A stretch of 5,209 bases of DNA, from assembly GCA_946540675.1 (NCBI GenBank), contig CAMNIW010000105.1, positions 1-5,209 on the forward strand, written 5' to 3'. This DNA comes from an uncultured Clostridia bacterium. Lineage in GTDB: Bacteria > Bacillota > Clostridia > Christensenellales > Borkfalkiaceae. How positions within the stretch are numbered: the first letter of the stretch is position 1; the number at the start of each line of letters is the position of its first letter. Position numbers and translations under genes: made by a program. Positions 1 to 4,714 of the stretch are shown here, piece by piece. The notes below the pieces were generated by a model. That model made no database searches. It was not told the DNA's origin and was given only the letters and a program-made list of their open reading frames with translations.

Positions 1-2163
1 CACGCGGACAACCCGAATTTCAGCGAGAAAATAGATGCCGGCGACAACAGACCCATATTGTATAACAAGACGGGAAGCGGCGTAACCGCCATAAGATACG
101 CATACGGAATTCTTCCGTCTACGTTTATAATTCCCGACGAAATAACCGAAATAGGCGAAAGGGCGTTCGAGGGGCACAACGAACTTACCGAAGTCGTATT
201 CCACTCCGCCGTCACGACGATAGATAAATATGCGTTTGTCGATTGCGATAATCTTACGACTTTGAATTTCGGGAGCGACAGCACTCTCAATTCTCTCGGC
301 ACGGGCGCGTTTATGAATTGTCCGAGTCTCGATAACGTCGTTTTGCCCGACTCTCTTACGACGATTTCGGAAATGGCTTTTGAAAAATGCGTAGGACTTA
401 AACATATCACTTTCGGCAAATACGTCGACACGTTCGGCGGCAGGGCGTTTTTCGGAAGCGGACTCGTTTCGGTAAGGATACCGGAGAGAGTGACAAAGAT
501 AGGCGAACATTATTATGTCAGGACGATAAGCGGAGTAAGGACTTATTACGCCGAAGTTTTCTCCGACTGTAAAGACCTTACGAGCGTGACGTTCGACGGA
601 AACGCCGTATCTCTCATCGGTTACGGCGCGTTCAGGAACTGTACGTCGCTTGAACGAATAAATATTCCCGACAGCGTCTCCTGTTTCGCGTACTATTCGT
701 TCGCCGGGAGCGGTCTTACTTCCATAGAACTTCCCGACGGGATACTTTTGGGGTGTTCTTCGGCATACGGTCCCTTGAAGACGGTCGCCGACGAGAGAAG
801 ACCGGGCACGGCGTATTACGTCTTCGAGAAGTGCGAAAACCTTAAAGAAGTTACTTTCAAGGGCTCGATAGAATACTTTGCGTGCAAACTGTTCAACGGC
901 TGCGCTTCGCTCGATACGTTGAGATTTATAAGACCGGACGGCTCGGTTCTCGTCAACGTCATACCGGAAGGGTTTGAACTCATCGGCGCAAGGGCGTTTC
1001 AGGGTTCGGGACTTACGGATATAGAGATCGTCGGAAATCCGAGAATCAACGGATACTACTGGTTCGAAGACTGTAAAAATCTGACGAGAGCGATCCTTCC
1101 CGACGATACGAAGAGTCTTCTCGGTATATTCAGGAATTGCGAAAGCCTTGAAAACGTCGCTTATCGCGACTCGTATACGGGCGAGATAGTGAACAACACT
1201 CTTCCCGACGGCGCGACCGATATAGGCAACTACGCTTTCCAGAACTGTTACGCGCTCGAATATCTGACGCTTCCCGACAGCGTTGCGGACATAGGTCCGG
1301 GCGCGTTCTGGGGCTGCTCGAAATACAGGGCGGACAACGGCACGTTTACCCTTCCGCTCGGCGTGAACGGAATAAAGGCGAAAACCTTCGAAGGGTGCGC
1401 TTCGATAGAAAGACTTGTCCTGCACGCGGGGGTAAAGAACTTCGGCGAAACTTACGACGACAACGGTTACGTCAAGACGGGCGTCACCGCATTCGTAGGG
1501 ATGTCGTCGCTTACCGAGATAGTTATTCCGGGCAACCTTCCTTACAGAATAGACGAAGACGGATTTTTGTTCAACGGCGGAACGTTGCTTTTCGGTCTCG
1601 AAGGGCTTGTAAGGGGAGATATAGAGATCCCCGCCGAAACGTATATAATATCGGTAAGGGCTTTCGAGAACAATAAAAACATCACGTCGGTACGCTTTAA
1701 CGAAGAACTCGTGGCGATAGGGCATTACGCGTTCAGCGGCTGTGAAAATCTGACGGGTAATATAGAGTTTCCCGAGAGTATGACCCAGCTTGGTTCTTAC
1801 GCCTTCCAGAGCACGGCGATAACGGGCGTGCATATAAGGTCGGGAACAGGTATGTATAACACGCAAAATTCCGATAACACGATAGCCAACTGGGCGTTTG
1901 CAAAATGTCCGCAACTTGCCGAAGTCGTGATAGACGACGGTATAAAAGCCATAAAGGCCGCGGCTTTCAGAGAGTGCCCTAACGTTCGGAGTATAATTAT
2001 ACCCAAAACGGTCAGGACGATAGAAAACACGACGTTTGAAGGCTGGACGGAAGAACAGACCATATACTTTGTCGAAACGGAGAGAAAAGCACCGCCGAAA
2101 AGCGTATGGGACTTGTCAAACAAATGTTTTGCGCAAGTAGTCTACGAGTATACGGGCGACTGA
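1..2163 (+). CDS. BspA-like leucine-rich-repeat protein (LRR_5 family), 5'-truncated by the window edge
   Basis: The frame is open from the first base and stops at TGA 2161-2163, giving 720 visible codons. The true start is upstream: the first residues (HADNPNFSEKIDAGDNRPILYNK) are themselves a typical mid-array LRR_5 linker, so the TTG at 58 is not the start. I count about 23 repeat units, each centred on an aromatic/AF step followed by a Cys/Leu step, for example ERAFEGHNEL, KYAFVDCDNL, YGAFRNCTSL and NYAFQNCYAL, separated by IPDSVT.IG-like strands. The end (WDLSNKCFAQVVYEYTGD) resembles the usual BspA C-terminal cap. No LPXTG motif, transmembrane anchor or other domain is visible. Known family members are secreted or surface proteins used in binding or adhesion; no ligand can be read from this sequence. 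Any signal peptide or anchor must lie upstream. The gene is followed 13 bp later by its own terminator, so it is probably not co-transcribed with pyk. Confidence 0.9.
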   Translation, partial: HADNPNFSEKIDAGDNRPILYNKTGSGVTAIRYAYGILPSTFIIPDEITEIGERAFEGHNELTEVVFHSAVTTIDKYAFVDCDNLTTLNFGSDSTLNSLGTGAFMNCPSLDNVVLPDSLTTISEMAFEKCVGLKHITFGKYVDTFGGRAFFGSGLVSVRIPERVTKIGEHYYVRTISGVRTYYAEVFSDCKDLTSVTFDGNAVSLIGYGAFRNCTSLERINIPDSVSCFAYYSFAGSGLTSIELPDGILLGCSSAYGPLKTVADERRPGTAYYVFEKCENLKEVTFKGSIEYFACKLFNGCASLDTLRFIRPDGSVLVNVIPEGFELIGARAFQGSGLTDIEIVGNPRINGYYWFEDCKNLTRAILPDDTKSLLGIFRNCESLENVAYRDSYTGEIVNNTLPDGATDIGNYAFQNCYALEYLTLPDSVADIGPGAFWGCSKYRADNGTFTLPLGVNGIKAKTFEGCASIERLVLHAGVKNFGETYDDNGYVKTGVTAFVGMSSLTEIVIPGNLPYRIDEDGFLFNGGTLLFGLEGLVRGDIEIPAETYIISVRAFENNKNITSVRFNEELVAIGHYAFSGCENLTGNIEFPESMTQLGSYAFQSTAITGVHIRSGTGMYNTQNSDNTIANWAFAKCPQLAEVVIDDGIKAIKAAAFRECPNVRSIIIPKTVRTIENTTFEGWTEEQTIYFVETERKAPPKSVWDLSNKCFAQVVYEYTGD

Positions 2164-2176
2164 CGGTCGGAAAAAG

Positions 2177-2210
2177 AAAAATCCCGAAGATTCTATCTTC
2201 GGGATTTTTT
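2177..2210 (+). terminator. Rho-independent terminator of the LRR protein gene
   Basis: A perfect 10-bp stem (ATCCCGAAGA 2181-2190 with TCTTCGGGAT 2196-2205) closes a 5-nt loop TTCTA. It is extended by A/T pairs (AAAA 2177-2180 with TTTT 2206-2209) and ends in a run of six T. It begins 13 bp after the LRR stop codon. The A-run on the left side would also give a U-tract on the opposite strand, but no minus-strand gene ends here. Confidence 0.95.
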
Positions 2211-2249
2211 GTCGTAAGCCGAGCATAAATAGATTAAAACCCGCCTGCC

Positions 2250-2283
2250 GCCGAGAATTGAGTTTAATTTATTTACACTCGGC
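2250..2283. promoter_or_regulatory. Candidate operator: inverted repeat upstream of the pyk promoter
   Basis: GCCGAG (2250-2255) and CTCGGC (2278-2283) are perfect reverse complements separated by 22 AT-rich bases. The right arm ends 7 bp before the proposed -35 box of pyk. A further GCCGAG copy lies at 2218-2223. The position would suit an activator or repressor site, but a 6-bp arm pair can occur by chance and no known operator consensus is recognised. Confidence 0.25.
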
Positions 2284-2290
2284 AAACCGT

Positions 2291-2319
2291 TTGCAAAACA
2301 GGACGAAATATAGTAGAAT
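2291..2319 (+). promoter_or_regulatory. Predicted sigma-A-type promoter of pyk
   Basis: TTGCAA (2291-2296, 4 of 6 to the -35 consensus) and TAGAAT (2314-2319, 5 of 6 to the -10 consensus) are separated by exactly 17 bp. Transcription would start near 2326, giving a leader of roughly 24 nt that contains AGGAG at 2340-2344. No riboswitch or leader peptide fits in so short a leader. Confidence 0.7.
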
Positions 2320-2349
2320 AATAAAGAACGAAAATTTTCAGGAGTCGAT

Positions 2350-3762
2350 ATGAGAAAGACCAAAATAGTGTGTACGATAGGTCCCGCCAGCGAGAACGAG
2401 CAAGTCCTTACCGATATGTGTCTTGCGGGGATGAACGTTGCGAGACTCAACTTTTCGCACGGCACGCACGAAGAACATAAAAAGAAGATAGACCTTATAA
2501 AAAAGGTCAGGGAAAAACTCGGACTTCCGATAGCGATAATGCTCGATACCAAAGGTCCGGAATACAGGATAAAGACGTTTGAGAACGGGTCGGTGATCGT
2601 AAAAGACGGCGACGCGTTCACGTTTACGACGGACGAAGTTACGGGAAACGCCGAACGGGTTTCGGTAAGTTACAAAAAACTCAGCGAAGAGTTGTCCGTC
2701 GGGGATACCGTACTTGTCAATAACGGACTGCTTTCTTTCCGCGTCGAAGAGATAGTCGGGAAAGATATAAAATGCAGAGTCGTTTGCGGCGGAGAGATGA
2801 AGGACAGGAAGAGTATGAGTTTCCCGGGTAAGGTGCTTAAACAGCCCTTTCTTTCCGAACAGGACAAAGCGGATATACTTTTCGGCGTCGAAAACGGAGT
2901 AGATTATATAGCGTGTTCGTTCGTTTCGACAAGACAGGATCTTCTCGACGTGCACGGTTTTTTGTCTGAGCACGGCGCGGACGACATAGAACTCATCGCA
3001 AAGATAGAAAATCAGTCGGGAATAGACAATATAGAAGACATATGCAAGTCTTGCGACGGCGTTATGATAGGCAGGGGAGATATGGGCGTAGAGATACCGT
3101 TTGCCAACCTTCCCGCCATACAGAAGAACATAATAACCAAGTGCAGGCTTTTGGGAAAACGCGTCATAACGGCGACCGAGATGCTTGAAAGTATGATATA
3201 CAATCAACGCCCGACGAGAGCGGAGATATCCGACGTCGCCAACGCCGTATACGACGGGTCGAGCGCGGTAATGCTTTCCGGCGAGACCGCGGCAGGCAAA
3301 TACCCCGTGGAAACGGTAAAAGTAATGGCGGAGATCGCCGAGACGACCGAGAAGAGCATAGACTACAAGACGAGATTCCACAACAACGAATTCCGCATAA
3401 AAAACACCGTTGACGCCATATCGCACTCTACGTGCGGAATGGCTATCGACATAGACGCAAAACTCATCGTCGCGTGTTCCATATCGGGTATGACGGCGAG
3501 AATGGTCTCGCGTTTCCGTTCGCCCGTGGACATACTCGGACTTACCACCAACGAGCGCACATGGAGAAAACTCGCCCTGTCCTGGGGCGTTACTCCCGCC
3601 ATGTGCGAAACATATCCGTCGACCGACGTCCTTTTCTATACGGCAAAGAAGATAGCCGTCGAAAAATTCAAACTCAAAAAGGGCGACAAGATAATAATAA
3701 CGGGCGGCGACACGAGCGGCAAGTCGGGCAATACCAACCTTATCAAAGTAGAACAAATTTGA
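2350..3762 (+). CDS. pyk: Pyruvate kinase
   Basis: This enzyme transfers the phosphoryl group of phosphoenolpyruvate to ADP, the last ATP-yielding step of glycolysis, in the cytoplasm. It is 470 aa, the usual length for bacterial enzymes without the extra C-terminal PEP-utiliser-like domain. ATG 2350 is chosen because AGGAG lies 5 nt upstream and MRKTKIVCTIGP is the exact family N-terminus. Visible features are ARLNFSHG (R32, N34, S36); DTKGPE (66-71); a B domain at about 70-165; the catalytic Lys K218 in AKIEN; Mg ligands E220 and D244 (GRGDMG); the ITATEMLESM helix (T276); and RPTRAEISDVANAVYDG. The C domain (about 340-470) has SISGMTA (377-383) and GKSGNTN (457-463), which correspond to the effector-binding side. 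Oddities: Ile74 follows KGPEYR where Thr is common, Asn-Asn-Gly (124-126) replaces the usual Asp-Asp-Gly, and TEM replaces TQM. The gene has no TTA, CTA or TCA codon. It has its own promoter, but no U-tailed terminator follows directly. Confidence 0.97.
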   Translation: MRKTKIVCTIGPASENEQVLTDMCLAGMNVARLNFSHGTHEEHKKKIDLIKKVREKLGLPIAIMLDTKGPEYRIKTFENGSVIVKDGDAFTFTTDEVTGNAERVSVSYKKLSEELSVGDTVLVNNGLLSFRVEEIVGKDIKCRVVCGGEMKDRKSMSFPGKVLKQPFLSEQDKADILFGVENGVDYIACSFVSTRQDLLDVHGFLSEHGADDIELIAKIENQSGIDNIEDICKSCDGVMIGRGDMGVEIPFANLPAIQKNIITKCRLLGKRVITATEMLESMIYNQRPTRAEISDVANAVYDGSSAVMLSGETAAGKYPVETVKVMAEIAETTEKSIDYKTRFHNNEFRIKNTVDAISHSTCGMAIDIDAKLIVACSISGMTARMVSRFRSPVDILGLTTNERTWRKLALSWGVTPAMCETYPSTDVLFYTAKKIAVEKFKLKKGDKIIITGGDTSGKSGNTNLIKVEQI

Positions 3763-3796
3763 CGGAAAGCCGCTAAAATGCGCGTCTTGCAGGTCA

Positions 3797-3919
3797 GCTC
3801 ATAATGACAGTAAACAAGCAACCCGCGTTGAACAAGCGGTAATTTGTCTTTCCCGTCATTCTGTCAATATCTGCTTCTTGTCATTGCGCCAATGTCCGTA
3901 ACAACTAACTGTCATTGCG
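3797..3919. repeat. 123-bp direct repeat, copy 1
   Basis: It matches 4040-4162 at a constant offset of 243 bp with only four substitutions by eye (positions 3810, 3813, 3818 and 3889). It begins with GCTCATAATGACA, the mirror image of the TGTCATTnnGAG terminus used by the elements nearby, and ends with TGTCATTGCG. Inside are CCGC (3823-3826) with GCGG (3836-3839), which can pair, and one complete solo unit (TGTCATTGCGCCAATGT, from 3879). Upstream similarity may continue through TGCAGG with a 4-nt insertion in this copy. Confidence 0.9.
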
Positions 3920-3937
3920 TCAATGTTCGCCCCCTTT

Positions 3938-4052
3938 TGTCATTGCGAGCACGGCGAAGCCGTGCGTGGCAATCTCTAATTATAGTAGCGGCATAGAACT
4001 GTCAATAGACCATAGTAGATTATCACGCCTGCTATGCAGGCTCATAATGACA
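3938..4052. mobile_element. MITE/REP-like palindromic element 1 (115 bp)
   Basis: The termini are TGTCATTGCGAG (3938-3949) and CTCATAATGACA (4041-4052), which are inverted copies with two mismatches. Each end carries a hairpin next to its terminus: GCACGGC/GCCGTGC around GAA at 3949-3965, and GCCTGC/GCAGGC around TAT at 4027-4041. Inside each hairpin the sequence continues GTGGCAATCT (left) and, read on the other strand, GTGATAATCT (right), so the symmetry is extended and not limited to the tips. The left half resembles a repeat I remember from many bacterial genomes (GTCATTGCGAG...GCAATCTC). There is no coding capacity, so any movement would need an enzyme from elsewhere. No clear target duplication was seen. 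Confidence 0.7.
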
Positions 4053-4162
4053 ATAGACAAACAACCCGCGTTGAACAAGCGGTAATTTGTCTTTCCCGTC
4101 ATTCTGTCAATATCTGCTTCTTGTCATTGCGTCAATGTCCGTAACAACTAACTGTCATTGCG
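4040..4162. repeat. 123-bp direct repeat, copy 2
   Basis: Second copy of 3797-3919, about 97% identical. It shows a longer potential stem than copy 1: GACAAA (4056-4061) pairs with TTTGTC (4086-4091), and CCGC (4066-4069) pairs with GCGG (4079-4082). Two of the four differences between copies (3813, 3818) fall in the left arm of this outer stem. The left end overlaps the right terminus of the element at 3938-4052, and the right end overlaps the left terminus of the element at 4153-4276. Confidence 0.9.
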
Positions 4163-4276
4163 AGAGCGTCGCAAACGCTCGTGGCAATCTCAGCGTGTAA
4201 ATACTTTACGCTATAATATTTCAAGCGTTTACTATGCTCAAACTCGCTGAGATTCTTCGCTTCGCTCTGAATGACA
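4153..4276. mobile_element. MITE/REP-like palindromic element 2 (124 bp)
   Basis: The termini are TGTCATTGCGAG (4153-4164) and CTCTGAATGACA (4265-4276), inverted copies with two mismatches. Next to the left terminus is a GAGCGT/ACGCTC hairpin (4164-4180) nested in ATTGC/GCAAT. Further in, AATCTCAGCG (4186-4195) is a perfect inverted copy of CGCTGAGATT (4245-4254). The core has another small stem, GTAAA/TTTAC (4197-4209). The right half contains tandem TTCGC units (4257-4265), typical of the GCGAAGCGAAG part of this repeat class. Same family as the element at 3938-4052 but with a different interior. Confidence 0.72.
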
Positions 4277-4293
4277 ATAAAAATGTTTTTTCC

Positions 4294-4343
4294 CCGTCAT
4301 CCTGAGAACCGCTATCTTGACGGACCTTTCGAAGGATCCCCCG
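4294..4343. repeat. GTCATCCTGAG...GAAGGATCC-type dispersed repeat
   Basis: CCGTCATCCTGAG (from 4294) followed by GAAGGATCC (4331-4339) and CCCGGG looks like a second family of dispersed intergenic repeat that I recall from many bacterial genomes; this is from memory and only one copy is present here. CCGTCA (4294-4299) and TGACGG (4318-4323) form a perfect inverted pair. The right boundary is approximate. Confidence 0.45.
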
Positions 4344-4361
4344 GGAATATAGACGTTTCTT

Positions 4362-4429
4362 TGTCATTGCAAATGTTTATTTATTGTCATTGCGCCAATG
4401 TTTTTTAACTGTCATTGCGTCAATGTCCG
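4362..4429. repeat. Three solo TGTCATTGC units in series
   Basis: TGTCATTGC begins at 4362, 4385 and 4410. The last two continue as CGCCAATGTT and CGTCAATGTCC-like sequence, and the first is a shortened version (TGTCATTGCAAATGTT). They match the solo units at 3879, 3910 and 4122 and share the first ten bases with the termini of the two MITE-like elements. The third runs directly into a small TCCGC-GAA-GCGGA hairpin (4426-4438). Confidence 0.75.
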
Positions 4430-4438
4430 CGAAGCGGA

Positions 4439-4472
4439 TATTCTTGCCGAAGGATTCCCGCTTGCGGGAAAC
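4439..4472. repeat. 34-bp hairpin repeat, copy 1
   Basis: It matches 4489-4522 with a single difference (4455 T versus 4505 C). It contains a tight hairpin, TTCCCGC (4455-4461) with GCGGGAA (4464-4470), around a TT loop. Only this copy has an outer stem, TTGCCG (4444-4449) with CGGCAA (4472-4477). No T-run follows, so it is a poor terminator candidate. Confidence 0.85.
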
Positions 4473-4488
4473 GGCAATCAATGTGTTT

Positions 4489-4522
4489 TATTCTTGCCGA
4501 AGGACTCCCGCTTGCGGGAAAC
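4489..4522. repeat. 34-bp hairpin repeat, copy 2
   Basis: Second copy of 4439-4472, 50 bp downstream. The inner hairpin is TCCCGC/GCGGGA. The substitution at 4505 removes one stem pair relative to copy 1, and the outer stem is lost because ACTTGCC follows where copy 1 has ACGGCAA. Confidence 0.85.
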
Positions 4523-4548
4523 TTGCCTTCGCGCTGCGAATTGTCGAT

Positions 4549-4605
4549 AAAAACAAAGGACGAACAGATGAAGCGTGCTTTAAAAACGGTTCGTCCTTTT
4601 CCCTT
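4549..4605 (+). terminator. Duplicated terminator-like hairpin, copy 1 (candidate distal pyk terminator)
   Basis: AAAGGACGAAC (4555-4565) pairs with GTTCGTCCTTT (4589-4599) around a 23-nt loop that holds a further AAGC-GT-GCTT mini-hairpin (4571-4580). On the plus strand the stem ends in only TTTT; on the minus strand it is followed by TTTGTTTTT, which is the better U-tract. It is the first U-tailed hairpin downstream of pyk, about 0.8 kb after the stop codon. It forms a head-to-tail tandem repeat with 4606-4661. Confidence 0.55.
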
Positions 4606-4661
4606 AAAAACAAAGGACGAACAGATGAAGCGTGCTTCAAAACGGTTCGTCCTTTTTCCGT
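4606..4661 (-). terminator. Duplicated terminator-like hairpin, copy 2 (likely terminator of the histidine kinase gene)
   Basis: AAAGGACGAAC (4612-4622) pairs with GTTCGTCCTTT (4645-4655). Read on the minus strand, it lies about 55 nt after the kinase stop codon and ends in TTTGTTTTT. It also has TTTTT on the plus-strand side (4653-4657), so it can act in both directions. Offset to copy 1 is 57 bp. The loop differs from copy 1 by one substitution and one missing A; the stem is identical. Confidence 0.65.
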
Positions 4662-4714
4662 ATAAATTCAGTCGGTCTTTTATCGGATCGGGTTTGATAT
4701 ACTTTTAGTTTTTA

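Larger units (their letters stand above)
3763..4714. other. 952-bp gene-free, repeat-dense intergenic region between convergent genes
   Basis: No reading frame here has a credible start site or protein-like composition. The stretch is made up of palindromic elements, direct repeats and hairpins, listed separately. Unassigned parts are short: 3763-3796 (includes TGCAGG followed by a 4-nt indel relative to the second direct repeat), 4277-4293, 4344-4361, 4523-4548 and the AT-rich 4662-4714 beside the kinase stop codon. I see no tRNA, CRISPR array or transposase. Confidence 0.85.

Noticed and set aside
58..60. TTG as start of the LRR protein gene
   Set aside because: The frame is open to base 1 and the upstream codons encode typical LRR_5 linker sequence, so the gene continues off the left edge. 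No ribosome binding site precedes the TTG.
1395..2123. Short open frames at 1395-1676 (+) and 1797-2123 (-) inside the LRR gene
   Set aside because: They overlap the well-supported LRR reading frame and have Arg-rich or otherwise unremarkable translations without motifs or ribosome binding sites.
2338..3756. 472-codon open frame antisense to pyk
   Set aside because: It lies in exact codon-on-codon register with pyk and is open only because pyk uses no TTA, CTA or TCA codons. The protein has no recognisable motif and pyk is beyond doubt the real gene.
3879..4429. CRISPR array
   Set aside because: The repeated units are short, unevenly spaced and share termini with MITE-like elements, and the sequence between them is itself repeated. 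No cas gene is present.
4549..4661. Pair of small regulatory RNAs or a type I antitoxin locus
   Set aside because: The hairpins have terminator features for both flanking convergent genes, and no promoter or small toxin-like hydrophobic frame is visible. A terminator explains them more simply.
4384..4708. Two overlapping plus-strand open frames of 93 and 97 codons
   Set aside because: Both run through solo repeat units, the 34-bp hairpins and the tandem terminators. Their internal protein repeat is just the 57-bp and 50-bp DNA duplications read in frame. No ribosome binding site or family resemblance.
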